From the NCBI GenBank assembly GCA_034096865.1, contig JAWQFJ010006266.1:1-10361 (forward strand): a stretch of DNA of 10,361 nucleotides, given 5' to 3'. The number at the start of each line of letters is the position of its first letter. The stretch's first letter is position 1. Shown one piece after another: positions 1-8,199 of the stretch. The notes below the pieces were generated by a model that was not told the origin of the DNA, did not search any database, and worked only from the letters and a program-made list of their open reading frames with translations. Position numbers and translations under genes: made by a program. Source of the stretch: Theodoxus fluviatilis. Its lineage: Eukaryota > Mollusca > Gastropoda > Cycloneritida > Neritidae.

Positions 1-143
1 TGATCAAGTTCTGTACGCATTTGTTATTATAGAATATGGAATGCTGAGCTATTGAGAAAGAATGAAGAAGCTTTATTTTTGCTATTTCAAGCTGTGCTTT
101 GTTCACAAATATATCATTCTTATTCACCAATTTGTTTTGACAG

Positions 144-510
144 ATGCTGTCTCAGAACGACATCAAGTCGAGAGGAAGATGTACACATCTTACCTAGGAG
201 AGTGGCTGAGCTGCTGGCGGGATAGGCAGAAAGGCGGCAAGAGAAACAGACCGGGCACGCAGACCACCCAAGAAAATGCGTAGGCAGAAAGTGGAAAGGA
301 AGAATGGAAGATTGATTGTCTTAGACAGATAGATAGATTTAGTAAACCAAACTATCTCTAACCTCAAAGTACAACTAAATCTATATATCTATGCATATAT
401 TTTGAATATACAACTCATGTAACTCATGCATGTTCTTTTCATGCTGAATCCAAAGATTGCACACTGTGACTGTTTAGTGATAAATTCTAATAAATGTCGT
501 TACTTGTCAA
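144..510 (+). other. candidate 3'-terminal exon (weak)
   Basis: A pyrimidine-rich stretch ending in TTTGTTTTGACAG (131-143) looks like a 3' splice acceptor. From 144 one frame stays open for about 46 codons (DAVSERHQVERKMYTSYLGE and on) to a TAG at 281-283. The downstream DNA is AT-rich, like a 3' UTR, and has an AATAAA at 489-494 followed by T/G-rich sequence. I do not recognise the peptide. The open frame is short and charged, and no upstream exon lies in the window. Acceptor-like strings are common by chance in AT-rich DNA, so this is only a candidate. The rest of 1-600 holds nothing else I can identify apart from a short GATA run near 325. Confidence 0.15.
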
Positions 511-606
511 TCAATGACTTTGTTTTTCATGTAAGGTTATTTACACTTAGTAAGATATTTCTGGAATCTAAATTCAATCTGTACAATTTTTGCCTTCTCT
601 CATTGT

Positions 607-680
607 GTTTGTGTGTGCTGTGCGCGCTCTGTGTGCATGTGTGTGTGTTTATGTGGATGTGTATTTGTGTGTTTGTGTGT

Positions 681-745
<65 letters not shown>

Positions 746-746
746 T
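607..746. repeat. GT / (TC)23 / (GT)9 compound microsatellite
   Basis: A degenerate GT-rich lead-in (607-682) passes into 46 bases of pure CT repeat (683-728) and then back into GT (729-746). The open frames read from it on either strand are Cys-Val, Ser-Leu or Arg-Glu runs and are not coding. The purine/pyrimidine-segregated core is the type of sequence that can form H-DNA, while the GT flanks alternate. Confidence 0.95.
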
Positions 747-840
747 ATCTGGCAGGGCATGGCTGCTGGAGAATTCTTCTCCTTTTCAAGAAAATGCTCG
801 AGTTATTAAAGTGAAGGATTCAAGACAGTTTATCGGGCTT

Positions 841-935
841 GGACCGGACCACCCCTGGAACCCATGCAGGTCCTAAGGCAATAATACCAGGCCTGGACTA
901 GGCCTGGATCACCCCTGGATCCCAGGTCCCAAGGC
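841..935. repeat. diverged ~60-bp direct duplication
   Basis: GGACCGGACCACCCCTGG followed by AACCCATGCAGGTCCTAAGGC (from 841) is matched from 901 by a diverged copy containing ATCACCCCTGGATCCCAGG and ending in CCCAAGGC. The pair leads directly into the 81-bp units that follow, so both appear to belong to one evolving CCTGG-rich minisatellite. Confidence 0.6.
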
Positions 936-938
936 CTG

Positions 939-1100
939 GATGCCAGGGCTGGTCCAGGGCTGTCTCAACGACCATTTCTAGGCTAGTCCAGGGCTGGATG
1001 CCAGGGCTGGCCAGGGCTGGATGCCAGGGCTGGTCCAGGGCTGGCCCAATGACCATTTCTAGGCTAGTCCAGGGCTGGATGCCAGGGCTGGCCAGGGCTG
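939..1100. repeat. 81-bp minisatellite, two units
   Basis: Two adjacent 81-bp units (939-1019 and 1020-1100) share GACCATTTCTAGGCTAGTCC exactly 81 bases apart (970 and 1051), with few substitutions between them. Inside each unit the shorter motif CCAGGGCTGG recurs, so the repeat is hierarchical. Because 81 is a multiple of three, the minus strand has a long open frame with a 27-residue repeat containing PALASPGIQPWTSLEMV. I regard that frame as a by-product of the repeat, because the flanks show no start, domain or homology I can recognise. Confidence 0.85.
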
Positions 1101-1436
<336 letters not shown>

Positions 1437-1806
1437 CATGTGTGTGTGTGTGTACATTTGTCTGACCTCTGTACGTCTGTGTATGTGTGTCTCTCTTTAT
1501 GTCCATCTGTCTCTCAGTCTGTCTGTCCCTTCATTCTGTGCTGTGCCTTCTCGACTTGTCTGAAGATCTCACACGGCAGAAAGCAGAAGACAAGGGAATG
1601 AGAAGCAATGTAGCTACGCCTAATAACAGGGAGGAAACCTCTGTCGTGCTGAAGGTTTTGAAAAGGTGGAAGAAGGAAGTGTAGCCATGGGGTGCGACAC
1701 TGGGGGTTAGGGGAAGCTCTTGTCGGGCTGTCACAGAGCATGATGATAAGACGAGCGTGGAAATAAAGACGTTTCTGTGTAGGATAGAAACTGCACCTAT
1801 CTGCAG

Positions 1807-1808
<2 letters not shown>
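1437..1808. other. unique sequence between arrays, unrecognised
   Basis: A degenerate GT/CTGT-rich strip (1437-1530) is followed by about 270 bases of unique DNA. It contains a GGAAATAAAG string near 1760 that could serve as a polyadenylation signal. Short open frames run both ways, but none contains a motif I recognise. It could be host 3' UTR or decayed element sequence. Confidence 0.35.
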
Positions 1809-1845
<37 letters not shown>

Positions 1846-1981
1846 TGTATGTGTGATGTACGCGTGTGTGTGCGCGTGCGTGCGCATGCGTGCGCGTGCG
1901 GGCACGTGCTTATATGCAAGCATGAATGAGAGAGCGAGCGAGTGAGAGCAAGAGAGAGAGAGAACAAACGAACGAACGAAC
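1809..1981. repeat. (GT)17 and degenerate GT/GC/GA/AACG tract
   Basis: (GT)17 at 1809-1842 is followed by degenerate GT/GC alternation (TGCGCGTGCGTGCGCATGCG around 1869), a short GA-rich stretch, and finally (AACG) repeats at about 1964-1981. It is simple sequence only. Confidence 0.9.
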
Positions 1982-2096
1982 GGATTACTGGGTAGGCCTC
2001 CGGCCTTTTCCAAAGTAAGCAATACCCATTAAACATATGGAAATACATCAGGTGGAACATCTGTGCCAACATCGAATCAAATATGCATGTCTACCT

Positions 2097-2289
2097 ATGT
2101 ATGTATGTATGTATGTATGTATGTATGTATGTATGTATGTATGTATGTATGTATGTATGTATGTATGTATGTATGTATGTATGTATGTATGTATGTATGT
2201 ATGTATGTATGTATGTATGCATGCATGCATGTATGTATGTATGTATGTATGTATGTATGTATGTATGTATGTATGTATGTATGTATGTA

Positions 2290-2384
<95 letters not shown>
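2097..2384. repeat. (ATGT)n-(GT)n-(GA)n-(CAGA)n compound microsatellite
   Basis: About 190 bases of ATGT repeats start at 2097, with a three-unit ATGC variant near 2217-2228. They pass to GT, then GA (from about 2305), then about 15 CAGA units ending at 2384. Each motif differs from the next by one base, suggesting stepwise conversion of one ancestral array. A LINE fragment begins immediately after the last CAGA. The Met-Tyr-Val-Cys and Ile-His-Thr-Tyr open frames are artefacts. Confidence 0.95.
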
Positions 2385-2733
2385 ATGAAGCCGGTTTTTA
2401 CACGAGAGTTGTGGTGCTGGTTATTGGATCTCTGGGCACTGTGCACAGGCGATTCACAAAAGGTCTTGTGATGCTGGGTTTGTCCAGTCACCAGGCTAAA
2501 AACCTGGCCAAATATCTCAGCTTGTCAGTCATGATAGGTTCAAGACGTGCCTGGGCAAGAAGAAGCTTTTTGTTGGATAGAACTGGGGGAGAACAAGGGC
2601 AGCAGAATAGTGCATAGCACTGAGCCTATCTATCGTTGTGCGTGACAGAGCTAAGAAGGAACTCTCTTATGTGGCTTATGTATTTGCAGTTTTGTCAATA
2701 ATTTGTACAATTTTTCTGCAATAAAGTGATTTG
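2385..2733 (+). mobile_element. LINE 3' end: C-terminal coding fragment and 3' UTR (5'-truncated)
   Basis: After the CAGA array an open frame reads ...FYTRVVVLVIGSLGTVHRRF and on through GLVMLGLSSHQAKNLAKYLS to IGSRRAWARRSFLLDRT, stopping at 2615-2617. The pattern V-V-x-(P/L)-V-(V/I)-(I/V)-G-(A/S)-L-G-(T/A)-V-H-(R/K) followed by a short helical segment resembles, from memory of the family, the extreme C-terminus of non-LTR retrotransposon proteins, downstream of the reverse transcriptase. About 100 bases of 3' UTR follow, then AATAAA at 2720-2725, then GTGATTTG, then (ATGT)n directly. This is the layout of a LINE 3' end with a simple-repeat tail. The rest of the element, including the reverse transcriptase, is missing, as in 5' truncation. 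The clade is uncertain (possibly R2-like). The frame itself is unbroken. Confidence 0.6.
2720..2725 (+). promoter_or_regulatory. AATAAA polyadenylation-like signal of the truncated LINE
   Basis: AATAAA lies nine bases before the (ATGT)n tail and about 100 bases after the stop codon. This is the position expected for the 3' end of a LINE transcript. Confidence 0.45.
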
Positions 2734-3121
<388 letters not shown>

Positions 3122-4187
3122 TAGCTTTTATAATGCGTTATTCTCACGCCGAGGCATGTTCAAAGCGCCCACAATTTGTCTTAAACTAAAAGGTCTTAAT
3201 TTTTTTTCGGAAACTGCCCAGGTTCTCTGACCTCGATTCCTCTGGGGCCGCATTCCAGAATCTTGGACCAGTGTATGAGAAGGCTCTCTCTCCGAATCCC
3301 TTTAGATGTTTCGAGGGAGCACAGATAAGAAGTCTCCCTGATGATCGGATAACTCTCGACGGTTTATAGTCTTGTAGAAGATCGGAAAGATACTGTGGAG
3401 CAGCACCTGAAACATACTTGTACACATTGCACAAACACTTGTGCTGGATGCAATCTTTGATGGGCAGCCAGTGAAGGGACTCCAGAACCGGCGAGACGCT
3501 TGCCCACCTAGGGGAGCGCTTCACTAGTCGTGCGGAAATGTTTTGGAGCCGCTGGAATTGTCGTATCTGATACTGATTCGCTCCAGTAAGAAGACTGTTA
3601 CAATAGTCCAGCTTTGATAGGACAAAGGATAGCACAAGGGTTGCAGTAGTCTTCTCCGTCAAGCAGCGTCTGATGCTCCGAATTCGTCGGAGATTCAAGT
3701 GAGCAGATGACGTCTCCTGACGAATGTGGGGTTCTAGGGAAGGATGCTTGTCAAATTTCACACCTAGATATTTGATCCACTCAGACGGTGTCACCCTGAC
3801 ATCCCCTATCATGACAGTGTTTTCACTGATTTTGTCCAAATTGGATTTGGTTCCGACGATGATTACTTCAGTATTCTCTTCATTTAGTTGAAGCTTATTT
3901 CTGTCCATCCATTTTTTCAGGTTTGAAATGCACCTCTCTAGCGCCGATTTCGTATCAATAAAATCATTTTGGTTAGGAGCACAAACTGAGTAGAGCATTG
4001 TGTCGTCACAAAAAGATGACGTTGGACCCCGTGTTTATCAATATATTGCTAACGTGTTTGGTGTATAGAGAATACAGGATCGGGCCGAGAATTGATCCCT
4101 GGGGGACTCCACAGATGACTACTACTGAGTCCCACCTCGAACCCTTCACCAGAAATGTTTGTGTTCTTCCCATCCAAATAGAAAGCG
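3122..4187 (-). mobile_element. CR1/L2-like LINE, 5'-truncated, with complete-looking 3' end
   Basis: The element reads on the minus strand. It begins near 4187 inside the reverse transcriptase, contains the rest of that protein, and ends with about 64 bases of 3' UTR before the simple repeat. The 3' UTR holds GGCGCTTTGAACATG and CGCATTATAAAAGC, resembling the GCGCTTTGA...CGCTATATAA termini I know from many CR1/L2-type LINEs and their SINE partners in molluscs and fish. The expected short tail repeat is represented here by the long (CATA)n array. Its 5' boundary abuts the C-terminus of another LINE in the same orientation (4188-5011), so it probably inserted into or beside that older element. 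The long unbroken reading frame suggests a fairly recent insertion. Confidence 0.85.
3186..4187 (-). pseudogene. reverse transcriptase, palm to C-terminus, CR1/L2 type, one frameshift
   Basis: Reverse transcriptase of a LINE, the enzyme that copies element RNA at nicked target DNA. The upstream frame (about 4187-4009) carries SIWMGRTQTFLVKGS and then GVPQGSILGPILYSLYT, the conserved palm motif before the catalytic loop. At a T5 run (A5 at 4010-4014 on the plus strand) the frame shifts. The 270-residue continuation starts at the catalytic box, read as FCDDTMLY instead of the usual F/Y-A-D-D. It then carries NKLQLNEENTE (34-44), KYLGV (76-80), LDYCNSLL (130-137), LHWLPI (175-180) and the terminal SFRKKIKTF. 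These are signature motifs of CR1/L2-clade proteins. The N-terminal endonuclease and fingers are absent, so the copy cannot be autonomous. Confidence 0.9.
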
Positions 4188-5008
4188 TTACATTCTGGTG
4201 AATTTATTATAGGGTAACAAATTTACAGCCAAATCTCTTCGACTGAAGGCTTTGTACAGATAAACACTTGTTGGTTTAGTTATACTGTCGTTTTCATTGC
4301 TTAATAGAGTTTTCATTGGATTTTCAATAAGTGGCACAAGCTGTAACAACAGGTACCGTTCCCTCAAGTCCTGCAGAGCAGGGCATTCCAACATGAAATG
4401 AAATTCACCCTCATCTTTTTCTCTACATAATGGACACAACAAGTCATATGATTGCTTCATATATCTTCGTCTATGGATGTACAAATCGGGGATGCCCATT
4501 CTAAAGCGGACGAAAACATCTCTGAAAACCTTTATATCGATACAACTAAGGTACTTTTCAACAACACACAGATTTTTTTATTTCTTTGTAGAAAATATAT
4601 CTGTTACTTACATTTAGGTTTTCCATCCATTGAATACGGAAATGATCTATTAGTCTATCTCGAAGGCGCTTAATGAAGACACGATCATTTGCAATGGACT
4701 GGTCCATCCAAACTTGACCAACAAATCCTTTACCATTATAGCCCATGAGATGCAATTGCGAGGAAGACTACACATCATACGATAAACTATTTTAGGTAGT
4801 CTGTCATTGTCCATCTTCAGAATCTTCAGCCAGTACTTTATACTCCTTAAAGCAGCATTAATGTGTAAAGGAAAGCGTCCTGTTCACCATAGCACATTAA
4901 ATTGGGAGTTCTAGATGAAACATTCAAAAATGACTTTATAGCATGTTGATGAACACCTTCAATGGCTTCGCATTCATGAACTCCCCAAACCTCTGCCCCG
5001 TACAACAG

Positions 5009-5011
<3 letters not shown>
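4188..5011 (-). pseudogene. LINE post-reverse-transcriptase C-terminal domain with CCHC knuckle, three frameshifts
   Basis: On the minus strand the segment opens with [20 protein letters not shown], the motif that follows the reverse transcriptase in a large group of metazoan LINEs. It continues with NAALRSIKYWLKILKM (about 4860-4810), GQVWMDQS and RLRDRLIDHFRIQWMENL (4755-4558), then VFRDVFVRFRMGIPDLYIH and a C-x2-C-x8-H-x4-C knuckle (CPLC...HFMLEC, residues 22-39 of the last frame), ending at a TAA at 4188-4190. The pieces are collinear but lie in different frames. Breaks fall near 4875-4882, near 4760 and at a T7 run (4573-4579). The reverse transcriptase and endonuclease are missing, and the upstream edge meets a (TC)n array (GA on the plus strand, 5013-5046). 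The clade is not certain. The family resemblance is strong from motif order. Confidence 0.82.

Positions 5012-5012
<1 letters not shown>

Positions 5013-5046
<34 letters not shown>
5013..5046. repeat. (GA)17 microsatellite at the LINE 5' truncation point
   Basis: Thirty-four bases of pure GA begin one base after the first recognisable codons of the minus-strand LINE. On that strand (TC)n runs straight into the codons for S-I-L-L-Y-G. Confidence 0.95.
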
Positions 5047-5049
<3 letters not shown>

Positions 5050-5109
5050 TTTATGAGCGCTTCATTGCGCGCGTTTGTGTCTGTATGTGCGTTTGTATAT
5101 TTATGTGTG

Positions 5110-5114
<5 letters not shown>

Positions 5115-5166
<52 letters not shown>

Positions 5167-5182
5167 ACGAGCGCGCGCGCGC
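5115..5182. repeat. (GT)25 followed by (GC)n
   Basis: GT repeats (5115-5164) are followed, after a short break, by alternating GC (5171-5182). This is another strongly alternating purine-pyrimidine stretch. It is simple sequence only. Confidence 0.93.
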
Positions 5183-5700
5183 GAGTGTTTCTCTATGTGC
5201 CTGTGTATATTGGTGCAGAACGGGTGAAAGGAAACGCACACACATGAACAGACAACAGTCACGTCGTTGTCACTGCCACATTTCTTCACTGACCTCTTAC
5301 CAGCAGCTACGCGAGTAGAAATGGAGGAGTGAGGTGACTGACTAGATGGAGAGTTCCGTAGAGTCTTACAACTGCAGTCAGGCACTGCGCACAAGCTCAT
5401 GTTTCGACAGTGCGTTCTGACACATACAGTGCGAGCCCTTGCATGGCGTTCTCCTCCAAAAAAGTTCGCCCACGGCGACAGCACGAAGCGCATGAGCGTT
5501 TGCTCGCGTTACAGGACAGGAGGCTGAAATTTGATCTCTGGCGTTCGCTACAATATTTTAAATCGATAAGGTTGCGGCGCGTGTGTTCTAGAAGAAGGTT
5601 GTTTGGAAAGGTCGTCTGCAATGAAATCTCCTACAGAAGTGAAACCGTCCTCATGCTGTTGTTAGATATGTTGTCTCTATTGTACAAGCGTATGATGGAG
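5183..5700. other. unique sequence, unrecognised open frame
   Basis: This is about 500 bases of non-repetitive DNA between GT and CA arrays. A plus-strand frame from 5410 is open for roughly 100 codons before it enters the CA array. It includes MAFSSKKVRPRRQHEAHE and RLKFDLWRSLQYFKS, is rich in Arg and Lys, and has a plausible amino-acid mix, but I recognise no domain in it. The opposite strand also has a 74-codon frame. No splice pattern, TATA box or polyadenylation signal decides the matter. It could be host coding, decayed element or chance. I call no gene. Confidence 0.2.
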
Positions 5701-5767
5701 GTATACACGCACACAGACATCCATATACACACACATACAAGCACACACCCTGAGCGTGTGCATATAG

Positions 5768-5772
<5 letters not shown>

Positions 5773-5856
<84 letters not shown>

Positions 5857-5860
5857 CACT
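5773..5860. repeat. (CA)n microsatellite
   Basis: About 88 bases of CA repeat contain one AA interruption near 5840. Degenerate CA-rich shoulders lie on both sides (5703-5772 and 5861-5925). Confidence 0.95.
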
Positions 5861-5949
5861 CATCACCACACTTTCGCATGATCACTCACACGCACGCTCA
5901 CATACTCATGCATCACACACTCTCGCAAACCCGTCAAGGCTCGCGGTAC

Positions 5950-5966
5950 GCATGCATGCACGCACG

Positions 5967-6016
<50 letters not shown>
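5950..6016. repeat. CATG/CACG lead-in and (CA)23 microsatellite
   Basis: CATGCATGCACGCACGCG at about 5951 passes into a pure CA run (5970-6016). The alternation is continuous with the lead-in. It is simple sequence only. Confidence 0.93.
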
Positions 6017-6019
<3 letters not shown>

Positions 6020-6029
6020 GATCATAATT

Positions 6030-6850
6030 TTGCATATGCTTCCAGATGATTATTTATCAGAGTGGGATGTTGTATCATAAACGAGGAATAGCAGTAATTC
6101 GTAATACCACCATCGTCCCAGTGACACCTGCAATTAAGCAGAGATAAGACAGGCGAGCGAAAGACTTACTGAAACTGATTGTCATTTGGGTATTCTGTGG
6201 GACTTCCAAGGCATGATAGTAACGCACATATGATAACGAGGACACACACACATTTAACTTGGGAAGAATTGTTTATTTAAAAAATCACCCTCTCCGTTTC
6301 TTTCGTGAATGGTACCACAAAACGTTCGGGAAGTCTGTGGCAATATATGTACAATGGAAGTCAGTCTTGAAACAAACGTACATGTATGTTGGTCCCTCGG
6401 AAAACTGATGTCAGGTAATGACGAAATATGTAAGCATGCAGCATAGAATATTAACATACGTTTGATTCTACCCACAGAAGTGAGAAGCTAAAGCTTCGTT
6501 GGCCTGTCATAATTGAGATTAGAGGCACAATTGCAGCAAACCTCGAACAAGGTCATTTCTTTATCCGAAAGATGAAGAGTCATGCCATAGTACTCTATTA
6601 GGACATGCAGAAAGCTCAAGCATAATACAGAAACAAGGTGCCGTACATGGGACCAAAACATGAGTCCTGACCCAAAGACTGCACATTACTTCCTGGTGGT
6701 CGGTAAACACTGTCAAAGGCGGAGGAGGCATAGGCCGATCAAGCAACCAAGCAGACCACGAGAGCACGGTACTGAATACAGCAAACCCACAACTATCTAT
6801 CTCAGAATGAAAGTATCAGAAAAATCACGGCCATAGGCAGACCGTAGGCA
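6030..6850. other. unique sequence without a recognisable gene
   Basis: Roughly 800 bases of mixed-composition DNA with only short open frames on either strand, none with a motif I recognise. GTTTATTTAAAAAATC near 6270 would give an A/T-rich run on the minus strand but no clear signal. It may be intron, intergenic DNA, or the decayed downstream part of the Penelope-like element that ends near 6855. Confidence 0.4.
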
Positions 6851-6854
6851 AACT

Positions 6855-7345
6855 GGGGACAAGCCCAGACCTTTAAGAAGATACGGTGTAGGCTAGGATG
6901 ATGTATTCGCAGCTTCCTCACAAATTTTTGTTCAGTCACTCAGCTCTGCCGAATGTAGTGCATATTATTGCCCATGAACGTGCTCACGAGCATATCAGAC
7001 GTGGAGCGTTCTGGCAGACTGAAGTGTTCACCCGCGGGTAGAGGTGAAGAATGGCCTCGGATCGTGGCCCTGTGCCCGTTCATGCGCTGTCGGAGTGTCT
7101 GGCTGGTTTCTCCAACGTACCACACATTCGAGCACTATTTGCGGCATCTGATCAGGCAGACCACATGGCTGGAGCTGCAAGAGTATCTACCTTTCATTCA
7201 GTGTTGCATCTGGTTCCTGACAGTTGTGGTCTCTGTGCAGATGATGGCACAAGTCGAGCGAACACATCGGGCATGCTTGCAGGGCAGCACGTCAGTCTCT
7301 CACATCGTTGGCCTGATGAAAAAGACGTCTCCGAAAACTTGAAAT
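6855..7345 (-). pseudogene. Penelope-like element: GIY-YIG endonuclease remnant
   Basis: Read on the minus strand in one frame, the segment gives PCKHARCVRSTCAIICTETT, then YSCSSSHVVCLIRC, then WYVGETSQTLRQRMNGHRAT, and after a stop EQKFVRKLRIHHPS. This matches the layout of the C-terminal GIY-YIG endonuclease of Penelope-like retroelements: a cysteine-rich region, V-V-Y-x-I-x-C (the GIY half, with Tyr replaced by Cys here), Y-V-G-E-T (the YIG half), the catalytic Arg in LRQRMxxHR, and the catalytic Glu in (E)QKFxxKLR. GIY-YIG nucleases nick target DNA, and in these elements the domain lies after the reverse transcriptase. The frame is broken by four in-frame stops (7300-7302, 7198-7200, 7135-7137, 6940-6942), so it is dead. 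The reverse transcriptase itself is not found upstream. Confidence 0.75.
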
Positions 7346-7573
7346 CAAAAGAGAACGAACGCTCGGCATGAAGACAAAGCGAAAGCTCGGTTCACAGAAA
7401 CCGCCCTTCTCCGGACCATACAACATTAAGAAAGAGCATAAAACGCTGGACTAAGCCGTTGTTGTGAAGGTTCTAGATCGTGCGGGAGGGTCACGGCATG
7501 GTTTGTTTGTTTATATCGGTCAGGTCATTGCCCTGGCACGCGACCGAATCGGGCTAAAATTATTTTGTTGTGT

Positions 7574-7585
7574 CACGTGACGTCA
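7574..7585 (+). promoter_or_regulatory. overlapping E-box and CRE (CACGTGACGTCA)
   Basis: A palindromic E-box CACGTG directly overlaps a full CRE TGACGTCA in one 12-base motif, 83 bases before a TATA box. Both are established binding sites (bHLH-zip and CREB/ATF families). Whether they are used here is inference. Confidence 0.5.
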
Positions 7586-7656
7586 GTCGATTAAGAGCTC
7601 GACTTTTTAGAGACTGTGCCGCTTGATTCACGAAAGATCTGGAACCTGGGGTTAGG

Positions 7657-7690
7657 TATATAAGGAGCAACAAAGCGAGAGGGAGTCAGA
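7657..7690 (+). promoter_or_regulatory. TATA box and expected start site
   Basis: TATATAAGG (7657-7665) is followed about 30 bases later by GTCAGAC (about 7685-7691), close to an initiator consensus. This is the best core promoter in the window on the plus strand. Confidence 0.5.
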
Positions 7691-7874
7691 CACGAGAGAG
7701 ACACAAGAGAGACACGAGGAGATGAGCAGCAGATGCGACAGAGTTAAGGTGAGAGCTTAACTAGTCCTCTTTGTAAGGAGTGAGTCCTCTGCGGTACTGC
7801 GAGTAGAGTGAAGCTGCTACGAGTATGACGGTATCGTTTACTAATTTTCACCGCTGTGTAGTGACCAGTGCGTG

Positions 7875-7880
7875 AATAAA
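7875..7880 (+). terminator. AATAAA polyadenylation signal in the LTR-like block
   Basis: AATAAA followed within 40 bases by TTTGTAACTTCG. Its spacing from the TATA box is what an LTR R region would need. Confidence 0.45.
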
Positions 7881-8199
7881 ACTTATCGAAAACGACCACC
7901 AGCATTTGTAACTTCGACTTCCCAGCGCAAGCTAGGAGAACCCCGTACTCAAGATGCTTCTTGGAAATTTATGAGGCATTTACACACAGTACGGGGAAAA
8001 TCCACAGGGAGAGTGCAAGAACAACGACAAACAAACTCAATGCTTCTTGACTCGACAGTGCAAACTCCGTCTTCAATCTGACCTCGTCACCAGCACGGGC
8101 TCGGCTGTCTTTGCAAACCATGGCACGGGCGACGAGAATGCGAGAGCCCAGGGCCTGATCATCCCCCCAAAAAAGCTATCGATTTTCTGTCTGGCATTA

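Larger units (their letters stand above)
7571..7924 (+). mobile_element. LTR-like block (possible solo LTR)
   Basis: The block begins TGTCACGTGACGTCA, has TATATAAGG at 7657-7665, a purine-rich GAGAGACACAAGAGAGACACG leader, and AATAAA at 7875-7880, about 190 bases after the expected start site. A U3 promoter, transcript start and polyadenylation signal in about 350 bases is the organisation of an LTR of Gypsy/Mag-type metazoan retrotransposons, and TG...CA ends can be drawn at 7571 and 7924. I see no second LTR, no gag or pol and no target-site duplication, so the boundaries are guesses. It could instead be a cellular promoter with first exon, or a promoter of a degraded element. Confidence 0.38.

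Noticed and set aside
62..283. A 73-codon gene starting at the first ATG
   Set aside because: The first part is AT-rich and intron-like. Only the part after the acceptor-like site at 143 is even a weak exon candidate.
2037..2388. Long Met-Tyr-Val-Cys and Ile-His-Thr-Tyr open frames
   Set aside because: They are translations of ATGT/CAGA microsatellites. All frames stay open because the repeat lacks stops in those phases, not because of coding.
4452..4673. Plus-strand 73-codon open frame
   Set aside because: It lies antisense to the conserved LINE C-terminal domain, whose motifs fix the minus strand as coding.
6968..7371. Plus-strand open frames of 106-124 codons
   Set aside because: They are antisense to the GIY-YIG remnant, whose ordered motifs are on the minus strand. 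The plus-strand peptides have no recognisable motif.
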